Notes: generated from the sequence alone by a model not told the origin. 64,000 bases of DNA from Planococcus sp. SK3692 (GCF_028890485.2 NZ_JARCHV010000001.1:620001-684000), one strand, 5' to 3'. Numbered from the stretch's first letter, positions 8,608-18,813 are shown. Numbers and translations are program-made.

Positions 8608-10134
8608 CTAGTCCTTGAAATTCGGCAAAAAGCCGCTTAATTCATCGACATATTTGGACATCGTTGCGGCAGACGTGCCGAATTTCACGGCAACTGCTTT
8701 TTTTGTGGTTTCCCGTTTTTCCGCTGATTCAACCATATAACTGACGGCAGCAGCAAGCGCTGCAGGATTGCGGAACGCATAATTGCTGTCAAAAGCTTGT
8801 TCCGCCAGCAAGAACCATAATTGGAAGATAGCGTCATTTTCGCGGTCTACCATCCCTTTTTGATAATACAGGCGCTCTGCTGTTTCCATCGCACGTAAAA
8901 AGGCTTTTTCTTCTTTCACCGATTCCCGAAATGGATGGCCGAGCGCATAGCCGAGCATATAGGTTTCCAAAACGGATGGCTGCTCGGATTTCAGCCAATT
9001 TGGGTGCGAAATGATTTCTTGTTTATGGGAAGATTTCCCAAGCAAAAACAAACCGTAAATACGCTCGCTTAAATTCGGATGGTCAAGTTTATAGCTGAGA
9101 AAATCGCGGTCATGTTCGAGCGCATCGACATGCGGCATCACTGCCTGTTCTCCCCAAGGCTCATATCCTTCTTTTGCCGGATCCATCCGCTTCAGTTGCT
9201 CCCACGCGTACTTTGCGGTTTCTTCATGCCCTGAATGATAAGCAGCATGCGACAGCCAGAAATAAAACGCCGGGTCTCCATCAAATCCGCGTTTTTGCAA
9301 ACTTTTCAACCAACGGTATGCTTCCTTGTATTTTCCGACCAAAGCGAAAGTCGCACCTAATTTATAACGGTGCTCAAAGACATACGGCTGGATCTTTTTC
9401 AGCAAGCCAAGAATATCATCCAATTCATCGTTTTTCTCATAATAATGGAACACCGCTAAATTGCATAAGGCATGCAAGTTGCCGGTGTTTCTGCGAAGCA
9501 CATCATGAAGCAGCGTTTTGGCCATTTCCGTTTCTCCGATATAAAAATACGCCAGCGCCAAGTTATTATAAGCCCCCCAGAAATCCGGCTTTTCTGCAAT
9601 GACTTCTTCCAATATCTCAATCGCTTCCGGAAATTTGCCTTGTTCCATCAAGCGGCGCGCTTTTTCCTGCAAATAATAATATTCGCTATTATGCGCTTCA
9701 TTTTCATCGTCAAATAACTGCCAGTCTTCCTGCTCAGCAAAATCGATGATCTCCATTGCTTCTGCTGCATAGCTCCCGCGGGTATCTTTTTCAAGATAAT
9801 CTTTGGCATATTTCCGGGCATCAAAAAACAAGCCCAAATGTGCATGGACTTCAGCCAAAAAGAATAAAATATTCGGTTCTTCCGGATCGAGCTTATGCGC
9901 AGTGCGCAATTCATCCATCGCTAGCTCGAATTCCTGCCGCTCCATCAGCACCACTCCATAATGCATGAGGATAAGCGGATCATCCGGAGTTAGTTCTTTT
10001 GCCCGCTGCAAATACTTATACGCTTTATCGTATTGTTCGCGCTGCAGCTCCTTGAGTGCTTTTTGATAGTAAAATTCCCCTGTCGGAATGAATGATACGA
10101 CATTATCGAAATTTTTTCTTTTGTTTTTCTCCAA
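8608..10134 (-). CDS. Tetratricopeptide repeat protein (YvcD-like)
   Basis: This 508-residue cytosolic protein has no signal peptide. TPR-like helical pairs occupy about residues 18-130 (YYQKALKELQREQYDKAYKY and following) and again about 150-260 (RLMEQGKFPEAIEILEEVIA and following). The C-terminus ends in a predicted helix-turn-helix-like stretch (KKAVAVKFGTSAATMSKYVD). TPR proteins mediate protein-protein contact; no partner is evident. The start is TTG (10132-10134) with GGAGG 6 nt upstream. It lies between the his operon and trxB, as yvcD does in B. subtilis. Confidence 0.85.
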   Translation of the reverse strand: MEKNKRKNFDNVVSFIPTGEFYYQKALKELQREQYDKAYKYLQRAKELTPDDPLILMHYGVVLMERQEFELAMDELRTAHKLDPEEPNILFFLAEVHAHLGLFFDARKYAKDYLEKDTRGSYAAEAMEIIDFAEQEDWQLFDDENEAHNSEYYYLQEKARRLMEQGKFPEAIEILEEVIAEKPDFWGAYNNLALAYFYIGETEMAKTLLHDVLRRNTGNLHALCNLAVFHYYEKNDELDDILGLLKKIQPYVFEHRYKLGATFALVGKYKEAYRWLKSLQKRGFDGDPAFYFWLSHAAYHSGHEETAKYAWEQLKRMDPAKEGYEPWGEQAVMPHVDALEHDRDFLSYKLDHPNLSERIYGLFLLGKSSHKQEIISHPNWLKSEQPSVLETYMLGYALGHPFRESVKEEKAFLRAMETAERLYYQKGMVDRENDAIFQLWFLLAEQAFDSNYAFRNPAALAAAVSYMVESAEKRETTKKAVAVKFGTSAATMSKYVDELSGFLPNFKD

Positions 10135-10153
10135 AATATGCCTCCGTAACAGG

Positions 10154-10178
10154 AAAAGGAACGATCGAAATCGTTCCT
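10154..10178 (-). terminator. Probable terminator of the his operon
   Basis: A perfect 9-bp hairpin (AGGAACGAT/ATCGTTCCT, loop cgaa) lies about 40 bp after the hisI stop and has TTTT on its minus-strand 3' side. The T-run is short, so read-through into the TPR gene is possible. Confidence 0.5.
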
Positions 10179-10219
10179 ATCCCTAAATGTGCTGTTATTA
10201 TAGCATATTTCCCTATTAT

Positions 10220-10843
10220 TTACTTGTCCTTTTTCGCGGCGTGGCGTTCTTCGAGCACGCCTGTCACTTCTGTGAAATCAACTTTCTGCTCCTGCAGCAA
10301 AACGAGCAAGTGATAAAGCAAGTCTGCGCTTTCCGTTGCCAGTTCTCGTGCATCACGGTTTTTTGCAGCAATGATGACTTCTGCTGCTTCTTCCCCGACT
10401 TTCTTGCAGATCTTATCGACCCCTTCTTCAAACAGATAAGTCGTGTATGCGCCTTCTGGCATATCGCTTTCGCGTTGTTTGATCAAAGCGCTAAGTTCTG
10501 TAATCATGTCTGATGCTGAAGCCGCGCGTTCTCCTGCCAAGGTTTCGTAAAAACAGCTCGTTTCTCCTGTATGACAGGCCGGTCCGTTCGGGATCACTTC
10601 ATAAATCAAGGAATCGCCGTCGCAATCGATCTGCACGGATTGGACACGCTGCGTATTGCCGCTAGTCGCACCTTTATTCCAAAGTTCTTTGCGGCTTCTT
10701 GAGTACAACCAGGTTTCCTTCGTGTCGATTGTACGCTTCACCGCTTCCTCGTTGGCATAGGCCAAAGTCAGCACTTGTTTTGTAGATGCATCTTGCAATA
10801 TGACGGGCACTAACCCGTTTTCGTCGTATTTTACCTGTGTCAC
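10220..10843 (-). CDS. hisI: Bifunctional phosphoribosyl-AMP cyclohydrolase / phosphoribosyl-ATP pyrophosphatase
   Basis: HisIE performs steps 2 and 3 of histidine synthesis. The 207-residue protein has the cyclohydrolase domain first ([13 protein letters not shown], and the zinc Cys/His region [14 protein letters not shown] at about 85-100). The pyrophosphatase domain follows ([29 protein letters not shown]). The start is GTG at 10841-10843, overlapping the hisF stop in a GTGA, so it is translationally coupled. It is the last gene of the his operon. Confidence 0.97.
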   Translation of the reverse strand: MTQVKYDENGLVPVILQDASTKQVLTLAYANEEAVKRTIDTKETWLYSRSRKELWNKGATSGNTQRVQSVQIDCDGDSLIYEVIPNGPACHTGETSCFYETLAGERAASASDMITELSALIKQRESDMPEGAYTTYLFEEGVDKICKKVGEEAAEVIIAAKNRDARELATESADLLYHLLVLLQEQKVDFTEVTGVLEERHAAKKDK

Positions 10844-11592
10844 CGGACATTCACTCCTTCTTGCTGCAGATACTGTTTCACTTCTCTGATGCTCGTTTCT
10901 TTATAATGGAAAATTGACGCCGCAAGGGCTGCGTCCGCGTCTGCCTGTTCGAACACTTCCTTGAAATGCTCCCGGTTCCCCGCGCCGCCGCTTGCGATGA
11001 CAGGCACTTCGACTGCGTCACGCACCGCTTTGGTGAGTGCGACGTCGAATCCGTCTTTTTGCCCATCGCTGTCCATGCTGGTCAAAAGCAATTCACCGGC
11101 ACCTAAAGCGACCGCTCGTTTCGCCCATTCGATCGCATCCCATTCGGTCCGGTTGCGGCCTCCGTGCGTATAGACGTCCCAGCTGTCGCCATTTCTTTTC
11201 GCGTCGATGGCGACGACGATGCACTGCGATCCGAAGAAATCTGCGCCTTCTTTAACCAATTCCGGCCGGTCGAGAGCCGCTGTATTCAAGGATACCTTAT
11301 CCGCTCCTGCACGCAGCATGCGTTTCATATCATCAAGTGTCCGGATGCCCCCGCCTACGGTAAAAGGAATCGAGAGTTCCGTGGCAACAATGCGCACCAC
11401 TTCGACCATTGTCTCTTTGCCTTCGTGTGAAGCGGAGATGTCCAGGAAGACCAATTCATCGGCGCCTTGTTCATCGTAGAATTTGGCAAGTTCCACAGGG
11501 TCTCCTGCATCCCGAAGTTCCACAAAACTCACGCCTTTGACGACGCGCCCTTCTTTCACATCAAGACATGGGATGATGCGTTTCGTCAGCAT
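10840..11592 (-). CDS. hisF: Imidazole glycerol phosphate synthase cyclase subunit HisF
   Basis: TIM-barrel subunit that uses ammonia from HisH to cyclise PRFAR to imidazole glycerol phosphate and AICAR. The 250-residue protein opens with [17 protein letters not shown], which carries the catalytic Asp, and has the second catalytic Asp region [15 protein letters not shown]. Phosphate-binding loops VGGGIRT and IASGGAG are intact. The start overlaps the hisA stop by 7 bp. Confidence 0.98.
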   Translation of the reverse strand: MLTKRIIPCLDVKEGRVVKGVSFVELRDAGDPVELAKFYDEQGADELVFLDISASHEGKETMVEVVRIVATELSIPFTVGGGIRTLDDMKRMLRAGADKVSLNTAALDRPELVKEGADFFGSQCIVVAIDAKRNGDSWDVYTHGGRNRTEWDAIEWAKRAVALGAGELLLTSMDSDGQKDGFDVALTKAVRDAVEVPVIASGGAGNREHFKEVFEQADADAALAASIFHYKETSIREVKQYLQQEGVNVR

Positions 11593-12314
11593 GACAGCGC
11601 CTCCTCAAGCGTGAAGCGGTTTTCATACAAAGCTTTACCGATGATGAGTCCAGCAATCGGGCTGTCGGCTGCCGCTTGTTTTACTTTTTTTACATCATCA
11701 ATCGTTCCGATGCCGCCGGATACGATGACTTGCGAAGCGTCATCTGCGACGAGCTTGCGGTTGGCGTCGATATTCGGGCCGGCAAGCGTGCCGTCCGTCG
11801 AAATATCTGTATAGATGAAATGCTTAGCCCCTTTTGAAGCAAAATAAGCGGCCACTTCAGAGGCTGGCTTATGCGAAGTTTCGATCCATCCTTCTGTTGC
11901 TGCCATGCCGTCTTTTGCATCGATGCCGATGACGATCCGCTCTGCGCCAAACTCTTCTATAAACGACGCGACCAATTCCGGATCCCTAACGGCCAAGCTG
12001 CCGATGATGACACGGGCAACGCCGTTCGATAAATAATGATCGATGTCTTCACGGCTGCGGATGCCCCCACCCACTTGGATGTTGGCATCGAGTTTCGCCG
12101 CTTCGATGACCACTTGATCGTTGATGCGGCTGCCGTCTTTCGCACCGTCCAAATCGACCATGTGAATCCACTGAGCCCCAGCTTCTACAAAACTTTTAGC
12201 CATTTCAACAGGCGAATCCGCATAGACCGTCTCCTGGCCATAATCACCTTGGAACAAACGGACGCATTTGCCGCCCCTCAAGTCGATCGCCGGATAAATT
12301 TGAAATTCACTCAT
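11586..12314 (-). CDS. hisA: ProFAR isomerase HisA
   Basis: (beta-alpha)8-barrel isomerase, fourth step of histidine synthesis. The 242-residue protein begins [20 protein letters not shown], with the catalytic Asp in AIDLRGG. A second acidic residue lies in [15 protein letters not shown]. Loops VGGGIRS and IVSGGIG bind phosphate. I placed the start at the ATG 12312-12314, which follows AGGGGGGA; a slightly longer in-frame start is possible. It overlaps the hisH end by 8 bp. Confidence 0.97.
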   Translation of the reverse strand: MSEFQIYPAIDLRGGKCVRLFQGDYGQETVYADSPVEMAKSFVEAGAQWIHMVDLDGAKDGSRINDQVVIEAAKLDANIQVGGGIRSREDIDHYLSNGVARVIIGSLAVRDPELVASFIEEFGAERIVIGIDAKDGMAATEGWIETSHKPASEVAAYFASKGAKHFIYTDISTDGTLAGPNIDANRKLVADDASQVIVSGGIGTIDDVKKVKQAAADSPIAGLIIGKALYENRFTLEEALSC

Positions 12315-12936
12315 GGAAATCCCCCCTGACATTTGCAATCCACTGCGCCAATAAATAATGCCCGAACTCGCCCGATTTTTCCGGATGAAATTGCATCCCC
12401 GTAATCAATCCGCCGCCGACAACACCCGGCACTTCAAGCTCGCCGTATTCAGCTGTAGCAAACACTTCTGAACGAGCCGTCTCGGTCGCCAGAAACGAGT
12501 GGACAAAATAGACATGTGTATCTTCCAATAAATCTTCAAGCCAATACGGCTGTTGTGCAAAGTTCAAGCGGTTCCATCCCATGTGCGGGATACGGTAAGC
12601 GCCTTTTGGAAAGCGCCGGATATGGCCCTTTAATAAACCAAGCCCTTTGACCGGCCGGCCTTCTTCGCTGTCTTCATACAATAATTGCATACCGAGGCAA
12701 ATCCCGAGCAATGGAATCTTCCGCTCGGGAAGTGAACGGATAAATTCCGCTAATCCTTTTTCATCCAAGCGCTTCATGGCATCCGGAAAAGCCCCGACGC
12801 CTGGCAGCAAGATTGCATCCGCTTCAGCCAAGACTTGTGCATCGTCTGAAGTGATGACGGTGCAATCGAGTTTTTTCAACGCCTGTTCGACGCTAAATAA
12901 ATTGCCCATGCCGTAATCAATGATGCCGACGATCAT
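12307..12936 (-). CDS. hisH: Imidazole glycerol phosphate synthase glutaminase subunit HisH
   Basis: Class I glutamine amidotransferase partner of HisF. The 209-residue protein starts MIVGIIDYGMGNLFSVEQAL. It has the nucleophile Cys in LLGICLGMQLLYE and the His-x-Glu of the triad in MQFHPEKSGEFG. The start at 12934-12936 overlaps the hisB stop in ATGA. A longer in-frame extension upstream has no family similarity and was not used. Confidence 0.97.
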   Translation of the reverse strand: MIVGIIDYGMGNLFSVEQALKKLDCTVITSDDAQVLAEADAILLPGVGAFPDAMKRLDEKGLAEFIRSLPERKIPLLGICLGMQLLYEDSEEGRPVKGLGLLKGHIRRFPKGAYRIPHMGWNRLNFAQQPYWLEDLLEDTHVYFVHSFLATETARSEVFATAEYGELEVPGVVGGGLITGMQFHPEKSGEFGHYLLAQWIANVRGDFHE

Positions 12937-13520
12937 GTTAAAAGCCCCTTTGTCGACGGAACGCCTTCCACACGCGGATCGATCATCGTCGCGTCGTCGA
13001 GAGCGCGGGCAAGTGCCTTGAAGACCGCTTCGATGATGTGATGCGTATTGCGCCCATAATGGACGATGACGTGGACGTTCATGCGTGATTCCAAGGCGAA
13101 CTTCCATAGAAATTCATGGACCAGTTCCGTATCGAATGCGCCGACTTTGGCGTTCGGGATATCTCCGCGGAATTCCAAATGAGGGCGGTTCGAGCAATCG
13201 ATGACGACTTGCGCGAGCGCATCATCCATCGGTACAAATGCATTGCCATAGCGGCGCAAGCCTTTTTTATCCCCAAGTGCCTCAAGTACTGCTTGGCCTA
13301 GAACGATTCCGATGTCTTCTGTCGTGTGATGGTCGTCGATATGAGTATCGCCGTTTGCGTGGATACGTCCGTCAAACTGGCCATGCTTGATGAAAAGATC
13401 CAGCATATGGTCCATGAAGGGCACTCCCGTATTGATATCTGCCTGCCCTTTCCCGTCAAGTGAAAAGCTGACGGCAATTTCTGTTTCATTGGTTTTTCGC
13501 GTAATGTCCGATTTCCTCAT
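12933..13520 (-). CDS. hisB: Imidazoleglycerol-phosphate dehydratase HisB
   Basis: Manganese enzyme for the sixth step of the pathway. The 195-residue monofunctional form lacks the fused phosphatase seen in E. coli; a separate histidinol-phosphatase is not encoded in this window. Metal-binding His-rich signatures are intact: PFMDHMLDLFIKHG, DDHHTTEDIGIVLGQ and HVIVHYGRNTHHIIEA. The ATG at 13518-13520 follows AAGGAG. It overlaps the hisD stop in ATGA. Confidence 0.97.
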   Translation of the reverse strand: MRKSDITRKTNETEIAVSFSLDGKGQADINTGVPFMDHMLDLFIKHGQFDGRIHANGDTHIDDHHTTEDIGIVLGQAVLEALGDKKGLRRYGNAFVPMDDALAQVVIDCSNRPHLEFRGDIPNAKVGAFDTELVHEFLWKFALESRMNVHVIVHYGRNTHHIIEAVFKALARALDDATMIDPRVEGVPSTKGLLT

Positions 13521-14800
13521 GATTGACTCTCCTTTTTCCAAGCGCGCGATTCGACTGCACGTGCGTGTGCTTCGAGGCCTTCTAGCCTTGCGAGTCTTGC
13601 GATTTTCTCTTGGTTTTCACGCCATGCCTGCTCGCTGTAATGGACGATGCTTGTCCGTTTTACAAAATCATAGACGGACAAGGCACTTGAAAAGCGCGCC
13701 GTGCTATTGGTCGGCAAAACGTGGTTTGTGCCGGCAAAATAATCCCCAATCGGTTCCGATGAATAACGGCCGATGAAAATCGCACCGGCGTGATCGATTT
13801 CATCCGCTAAAGCTTCCGCATCTTCTGTCATGATTTCCAAATGCTCTGGAGCCAATTGATTGGCAGCGTTAATCAATTCAGCGCGGCTATCCGCTACATA
13901 AATAGCGCCGTGGTCACGAATCGACGCCGCGGCTATCGCTTCGCGCGGCAAAGTGGCCAATTGGCTTGCCACTTGCTCAGCAACTTGTTCAGCAAGCGCG
14001 CGGCTCTCTGTTAATAATACAGCACTTGCGAGTGGATCGTGTTCTGCTTGTGACAATAAATCCGCCGCCACTTCATCTGCATACGCACTATCGTCAGCGA
14101 TGATGGCGATTTCACTCGGCCCTGCAATCATGTCAATCGCAACGTCGCCGTTTACTTCGCGTTTTGCGAGTGCCACAAAGATATTGCCAGGCCCTGTGAT
14201 CTTATCGACCGGCTGGATCGATTCCGTCCCGTAAGCGAGTGCCGCGATCGCTTGAGCGCCGCCAGTTTTGTATACTTCATCAATCCCGAGGATATGCGCC
14301 GCAACGAGCACGCCGTCCGATAACTTTCCTTCGCTATTTGGAGGGGAGGTGACGACAATGCGTCCGACTCCGGCTACTTGTGCAGGGATGACGTTCATCA
14401 AGACTGAGGATGGATACGCTGCCGTACCGCCGGGAACATATAATCCAGCAGATTCGATTGCTGTGACGCGCTGCGCAACATACGACCCGTCTGCACGGTC
14501 TTGGCGGTAGCCTTGTTGCTGTTGGCCTTCGTGGTAGCTGCGGATATTGTCAGCTGCTTCTGTCAGATCAGCCAGCAATTGGGGATCGAAACGCTCCGCT
14601 GCTTGCTGGATTTCTTCTTGCGTTACCTTTAATGCGGACAACTCCGCTTTGTCCCATTTTTTCGCAAAGCGCAACAAGGCTGCATCGCCTTCGGTACGCA
14701 CCGCTGCAATGATTTCTTTCACTGCTTGCAATTGCTGCTCTGTGCCGTCGGCTAATTGACGCCGAATCGACAAGCTATCAGTCAGGCGCTGGATGTTCAT
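13517..14800 (-). CDS. hisD: Histidinol dehydrogenase HisD
   Basis: Zinc enzyme for the last two oxidation steps to histidine. The 427-residue protein has the family motif [14 protein letters not shown], the zinc and catalytic region [13 protein letters not shown], a catalytic LAPEHLEIM segment and the GTNHVLPT motif near the C-terminus. Length is normal. The ATG overlaps the hisG stop in ATGA. Confidence 0.98.
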   Translation of the reverse strand: MNIQRLTDSLSIRRQLADGTEQQLQAVKEIIAAVRTEGDAALLRFAKKWDKAELSALKVTQEEIQQAAERFDPQLLADLTEAADNIRSYHEGQQQQGYRQDRADGSYVAQRVTAIESAGLYVPGGTAAYPSSVLMNVIPAQVAGVGRIVVTSPPNSEGKLSDGVLVAAHILGIDEVYKTGGAQAIAALAYGTESIQPVDKITGPGNIFVALAKREVNGDVAIDMIAGPSEIAIIADDSAYADEVAADLLSQAEHDPLASAVLLTESRALAEQVAEQVASQLATLPREAIAAASIRDHGAIYVADSRAELINAANQLAPEHLEIMTEDAEALADEIDHAGAIFIGRYSSEPIGDYFAGTNHVLPTNSTARFSSALSVYDFVKRTSIVHYSEQAWRENQEKIARLARLEGLEAHARAVESRAWKKESQS

Positions 14801-15423
14801 CGTCCCACCTGCTCCCGCAGTTTATCGACCAGCTCCGTAATGCGCTGTTGCTTCAAGCGGTAGCTTACGGGATTCGCGATGAGGCGCGATGTGATGTCTG
14901 CGATTTTCTCATATTCCACCAAGCCATTGTCTTTCAAGGTACGCCCGGTCGACACGATGTCAACGATGCGGTCGGATAATCCGATCAGCGGAGCTAATTC
15001 GATCGAACCGTTCAATTCAATGATCTCGACTTGTTCGCCTTTGCTGCGGTAATAATGCGAAGCCACCGCTGGATATTTCGTCGCAATCCGAGGCGTCACT
15101 TCATCCATTTCCGTATCCGGCAAGCCGGCTGTCGCGATATAGCATTCACTGATGCCGAGATCCAGCAACTCGTGTACGTCGCGGTCGTGCTCAAGCAAGA
15201 CGTCTTTCCCGGCAATACCGATATCCGCTACACCGTGCTCGACATAAGTCGGCACATCCATCGGCTTCGCAAGAATAAAGCGGAATTTTTCATTCGGCGC
15301 TTCGACGATCAGCTTGCGTGAGTCATCAAGTTCTTTCGGCAGGTCATAACCTGCCCCGACCAATAGTTCGTATGCTTCTTCAAAGATCCTGCCCTTCGGC
15401 ATGGCAATTGTCAATTCATTCAT
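14797..15423 (-). CDS. hisG: ATP phosphoribosyltransferase catalytic subunit HisG (short form)
   Basis: First committed enzyme of histidine synthesis. At 208 residues it is the short form that lacks the C-terminal regulatory domain and needs HisZ, which is encoded next to it. It starts [20 protein letters not shown] and carries the PRPP-binding motif [14 protein letters not shown]. The ATG at 15421-15423 follows GGGGAGGAG, so I did not use the longer in-frame upstream start. Confidence 0.97.
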   Translation of the reverse strand: MNELTIAMPKGRIFEEAYELLVGAGYDLPKELDDSRKLIVEAPNEKFRFILAKPMDVPTYVEHGVADIGIAGKDVLLEHDRDVHELLDLGISECYIATAGLPDTEMDEVTPRIATKYPAVASHYYRSKGEQVEIIELNGSIELAPLIGLSDRIVDIVSTGRTLKDNGLVEYEKIADITSRLIANPVSYRLKQQRITELVDKLREQVGR

Positions 15424-16579
15424 TTCGCAGCTCCTCCCCTCTGATAACTTCGGTGAACAAGGCAGTGAACGATTCCAACGCTTTAACGGCTGGCGCATAC
15501 TGCAAAGTCACCCGGTTTCCTGCATTTCTTATTTGTTGTGCTTTATCGAATGCATGTTGCTCGCTTTGTTCATCGAATAAGATCAATGTGTGCGGTTGCT
15601 CTGCTTTTTCAGCCGTTACCGATTCCAGCAAACGGTCGACCCTCAAGCCAAACCCGGTCGCGCCGACCTGCAAGCCGAACTGCTCCATCAGGCCATCATA
15701 GCGCCCGCCGCTGCCTAGCGGAAATCCACTGCCGGCTCCGTAGAATTCAAACACCAATCCAGTGTAATAAGTCATGTGGCTGCTGAAGGAAATATCGAAC
15801 GTAATTGCATCCCCCAGGCCATTGCGTCCAAGCAATCCTTCAAGACGCTCCATATCGCGGTAAAGCTCGCGTTGTTCTTCGTTTTTTTCGTTGATCCAGC
15901 GCTTCCAATCGGCTACTGTTGTCGCCTGCATCAATTTCAGGAATGACGCTAGTTTGCCTTCAGCGATCGGCAGCTCTTTTGCCAATTGTTCGACCCCCAC
16001 GCCGTTCTTCGCGACAAACAGTTCGCGCACTTTGCCGCTTTGTTCCGCATCCAGCCCGAAATCTGCCAATATCAGTTCAAGCAGCCTCGTGTGGCCAATG
16101 ACGATACGGGCAGAACCGACGCCCAATTCCTTCAGGATATCCCAAGCCAAACTGATTACTTCCGCATCCGCATAAAGGGAATCGTCTCCGATCAATTCGA
16201 CACCCATCTGCTCGAATTCTGCAGGGCGACCACCTTCGCGCTTTTGTGCACGGAAGACATTAGAGTAATAGCCGAGCCGGATTGGCATTTTTTCGCGCAA
16301 TAATTTCGATGCCGCCACCCGTGCGATCGGGGATGTCATATCCGGCCGCAAGACGAGCGTCTTTCCTTGGCTATCGAGCAGCTTAAATAATGCATCATCT
16401 GAAATGGCAGAGATCTTCCCGATCGTTTCGTAATATTCCAAAGTCGGCGTCTGCAAGAGTTCATATCCCGCCCGTTCGATCAATTGGGTGCCTTGCTTTC
16501 TCAAATTTGCTTTTTGTTTTGCTATTAAAGGAAAATCGTCACGCATGCCTAATGGTTTTTCAAACATTTCGATGGTCAT
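15416..16579 (-). CDS. hisZ: ATP phosphoribosyltransferase regulatory subunit HisZ
   Basis: HisZ is a class II histidyl-tRNA synthetase paralogue that binds short HisG and confers histidine feedback inhibition. The 387-residue protein has synthetase-like motif 2 ([20 protein letters not shown]), with motif 1 and motif 3 regions preserved in outline ([14 protein letters not shown]). It lacks the C-terminal anticodon-binding domain of a true HisS. It is first in the operon; the start lies about 66 bp downstream of the -10 box, and the leader holds palindromic motifs. Confidence 0.96.
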   Translation of the reverse strand: MTIEMFEKPLGMRDDFPLIAKQKANLRKQGTQLIERAGYELLQTPTLEYYETIGKISAISDDALFKLLDSQGKTLVLRPDMTSPIARVAASKLLREKMPIRLGYYSNVFRAQKREGGRPAEFEQMGVELIGDDSLYADAEVISLAWDILKELGVGSARIVIGHTRLLELILADFGLDAEQSGKVRELFVAKNGVGVEQLAKELPIAEGKLASFLKLMQATTVADWKRWINEKNEEQRELYRDMERLEGLLGRNGLGDAITFDISFSSHMTYYTGLVFEFYGAGSGFPLGSGGRYDGLMEQFGLQVGATGFGLRVDRLLESVTAEKAEQPHTLILFDEQSEQHAFDKAQQIRNAGNRVTLQYAPAVKALESFTALFTEVIRGEELRNE

Positions 16580-16608
16580 CGTTGAACACTTCCTATTATC
16601 GGTTATTT

Positions 16609-16645
16609 CACTTTAGTTCGCTAGAGTGATGAATCGTTAAAGTGA
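16609..16645 (-). promoter_or_regulatory. Candidate operator array in the his leader
   Basis: CACTTTAG-ttcg-CTAGAGTG (16609-16628) is a 20-bp palindrome with one mismatch. A third related half-site, TTAAAGTGA, lies at 16637-16645. All are between the -10 box and the hisZ start, so a repressor here could block transcription. The cognate regulator is unknown; a TrpR-like YerC/HisR is a guess. Confidence 0.5.
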
Positions 16646-16650
16646 TTCTT

Positions 16651-16680
16651 ATTTTAGCGCAAGCCGCTTCGGCCCGTCAA
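16651..16680 (-). promoter_or_regulatory. Sigma-A promoter of the his operon
   Basis: Minus strand: TTGACG (complement of 16675-16680), 18 bp, TAAAAT (complement of 16651-16656). It lies between the yvoF-like terminator and hisZ. Confidence 0.7.
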
Positions 16681-16692
16681 GCAAGGAGGATA

Positions 16693-16728
16693 TAAAAAAT
16701 CCTGAAAGCGCTGAGCTTTCAGGATTTT
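16693..16728 (-). terminator. Terminator of the hprK-lgt-yvoD-ppaX-yvoF operon
   Basis: A 9-bp stem (CCTGAAAGC/GCTTTCAGG) is followed on the minus strand by ATTTTTTATA. It overlaps the stop codon of the acyltransferase gene. Confidence 0.75.
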
Positions 16729-17231
16729 GCTTGTCGATCGACCATTTCCTCGGCTGTGTAAATGATTTTCATCGGATTGCCGCCGACAAAAGCCCCAGCC
16801 GGTACATCTCTATGGACGAGCGTGGCAGCGGAGACGATGGCATCGTCCCCAATCTTGATGCCGGGCAAAATCGTACTGTTTGCTCCGATCATGACACGGT
16901 CGCCGATCAAAACGTCGCCGAGCCGGTATTCTTCAATCAAGTATTCATGCGCAAGAATGGTCGTATTATAGCCAATGACGGTATTGGTTCCAACTCGTAT
17001 GCGCTCCGGGAACATGAGGTCTGGCATGACCATCAGCGCGAACGAAGTTTCCTTGCCGACTTTCATGCCGAGAAATTGGCGATACATCCAGTTTTTCATC
17101 GGCAAAAACGGCGTGTAACGCGCAGTCTGGATAACTAGAAAGTTTTTCGCGACTTTCCAGAACGGCACGGTTTTATAAATATGCCAAAGCGAATTCGCCC
17201 CTTTAACAGGATATCGCTCGGTTCGTCTCAT
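16719..17231 (-). CDS. Hexapeptide-repeat acyltransferase (YvoF-like)
   Basis: This 170-residue left-handed beta-helix acyltransferase of the LacA/MaaT type has isoleucine-rich hexapeptide repeats from about residue 70 to 155 (IRVGTNTVIGYNTTILAHEY, VLIGDRVMIGANSTILPGIK). A catalytic-type His lies in the AHEY segment. The donor is probably acetyl-CoA; the acceptor is unknown. It is the last gene of the hprK-lgt-yvoD-ppaX cluster, overlapping ppaX by 4 bp (ATGA), as yvoF does in B. subtilis. Confidence 0.88.
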   Translation of the reverse strand: MRRTERYPVKGANSLWHIYKTVPFWKVAKNFLVIQTARYTPFLPMKNWMYRQFLGMKVGKETSFALMVMPDLMFPERIRVGTNTVIGYNTTILAHEYLIEEYRLGDVLIGDRVMIGANSTILPGIKIGDDAIVSAATLVHRDVPAGAFVGGNPMKIIYTAEEMVDRQAKS

Positions 17232-17881
17232 TTTACGCCCGCCTTCGTCAATTCCAAAAGGTCGGAAATATGCTGAAGCATGAAATCCGGTTCAAAGCTT
17301 GCTAAAAACTCTTCTCCTTTAGCAGTCCAGGCGACGCCTGCTGTGCGGACACCGGCATTTTTCCCGCCTTCGATGTCGTGGGAATTGTCCCCGATCATCA
17401 ATGCTTCTTGCTGGTCCGCTTCCAATAAACGCAATGCCAACTCGAGCGGTTCTGGATCCGGCTTCGGGTTCTGCACATGATCCAATGCCACCAATACATC
17501 AAATACATCGTGTACGCCCATTAGCTTCAAGCCGTGCAAGATCGTTTCTTCGCGTTTTGTGGAGACGATTGCCATTTTCAAACCTCTGGATTTCAAGGTT
17601 CGTAAAGTTTCTGCAACCCCGTCGTATTCAGACACCAATTCATCATGGAGTGTCCGGTTCAAACGCCGGTACTGGTCGCTTAGCTCGCTGACTTTGCCAG
17701 GCGCAATTTTTGTGAAGGTTTGTTCCAATGAAGGGCCGATAAAATGCAGAACATCTTCCCGGCCGTATTGGCCTGGAAAATGTTCTCCGAGCACCGACAG
17801 GAATGTCTGGACGATCAATTCATTCGTATCAAGCAATGTTCCATCAAAATCAAACAATAAAGTCGTTATGTCTTTGTTCAT
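17228..17881 (-). CDS. ppaX: Pyrophosphatase PpaX (HAD family)
   Basis: PpaX hydrolyses the pyrophosphate released when HprK/P dephosphorylates HPr-Ser-P, which explains its place in the hprK operon. The 217-residue HAD protein has motif I FDFDGTLLDTNE (Asp11/Asp13), motif II IVSTKRE and motif IV MIGDNSHDIEGGKNAG. The helical cap domain lies between motifs I and II. The start overlaps the yvoD stop in ATGA. Confidence 0.93.
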   Translation of the reverse strand: MNKDITTLLFDFDGTLLDTNELIVQTFLSVLGEHFPGQYGREDVLHFIGPSLEQTFTKIAPGKVSELSDQYRRLNRTLHDELVSEYDGVAETLRTLKSRGLKMAIVSTKREETILHGLKLMGVHDVFDVLVALDHVQNPKPDPEPLELALRLLEADQQEALMIGDNSHDIEGGKNAGVRTAGVAWTAKGEEFLASFEPDFMLQHISDLLELTKAGVK

Positions 17882-18813
17882 GTAGAAACCACTTCCTTCC
17901 GATTGTCTTCAGCCCGTCTCCAAAGATATGAAACGAATATCGTCAGGGCAAGCGCAGTTATGACGCGAATCAACAACAGTGGCCAAATCGGGATGCCGAG
18001 CGGAATGAAGATAAGTGTATCCTCGACAATCGCATGGCACGCCACCAGAAAGATAAACGCCAGTGTGGCATCTTTCCTGCTGACCCCGTCTTCTTGCACT
18101 GCCTGGATCATCACGCCCGCTCCCATCGCCAACCCGAAAATCAATCCGGATGCGAGCGTCAACGAGGTATTTTTCTCTACGCCGAGCAGACGCGTGAGAG
18201 GCCCCATGGTACCTGCAATTTTCTGCAGGTAGTTGCGGTCTTTCAATAGTTGGATCATCAGCATGAGCGGAATGACGATCATCGCCAGCTGCAGCACGCC
18301 AAAACTCGCCTTTTCCAAGCCGAGCAAGAAAATGCCAAACCATGTTTCCGGAGCTGCCGCCACTTCCGGCGCAAAACCGTATTGCGCAATCTCACCGCCG
18401 CCAGACCATAGTAAATTGATCAAGATGCCGGACATGGCAGCAAGTCCGAAACGGACAACCAAAACGACCCATAAACGAACGCCGACTTTCAATGCTACCG
18501 CAGTTTCGATAAAGATATTATGAGAAAACGATAACATGACTGCCAGGATAAAGACTTCTTTCACTGTCAGTTCGAGGGACAAAATCCCTGCTATTCCGGC
18601 ATATAGGTTCAGCGCATTGCCGAGCACGAGCGGAACGGCCGCTTCGCCGCTCAAGCCGAATATTCCCATAACCGGTGCCACCAACTTAATGATAAATGGC
18701 AGTACCGGTGTAAATTGCAGCATGGTGATGAGCAAGGTGATCGGGAAAATAACTTTCCCGAGCGACCATGTAGTCTTTAATCCGGCTTTTAAGCCATTTT
18801 TCAAAGTCGACAT
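17878..18813 (-). CDS. Nucleoside-recognition (Gate) domain membrane protein YvoD-like
   Basis: A 311-residue polytopic membrane protein with about 8 hydrophobic helices and two Gate/nucleoside-recognition repeats: GLSGEAAVPLVLGNALNLYA with MLSFSHNIFIETAVAL, and GLIFGLAMGAGVMIQAVQED with FLVACHAIVEDTLIF. Related proteins are putative transporters, but the substrate is unknown. It lies between lgt (19 bp upstream) and ppaX (4-bp overlap), matching B. subtilis yvoD. Confidence 0.85.
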   Translation of the reverse strand: MSTLKNGLKAGLKTTWSLGKVIFPITLLITMLQFTPVLPFIIKLVAPVMGIFGLSGEAAVPLVLGNALNLYAGIAGILSLELTVKEVFILAVMLSFSHNIFIETAVALKVGVRLWVVLVVRFGLAAMSGILINLLWSGGGEIAQYGFAPEVAAAPETWFGIFLLGLEKASFGVLQLAMIVIPLMLMIQLLKDRNYLQKIAGTMGPLTRLLGVEKNTSLTLASGLIFGLAMGAGVMIQAVQEDGVSRKDATLAFIFLVACHAIVEDTLIFIPLGIPIWPLLLIRVITALALTIFVSYLWRRAEDNRKEVVST

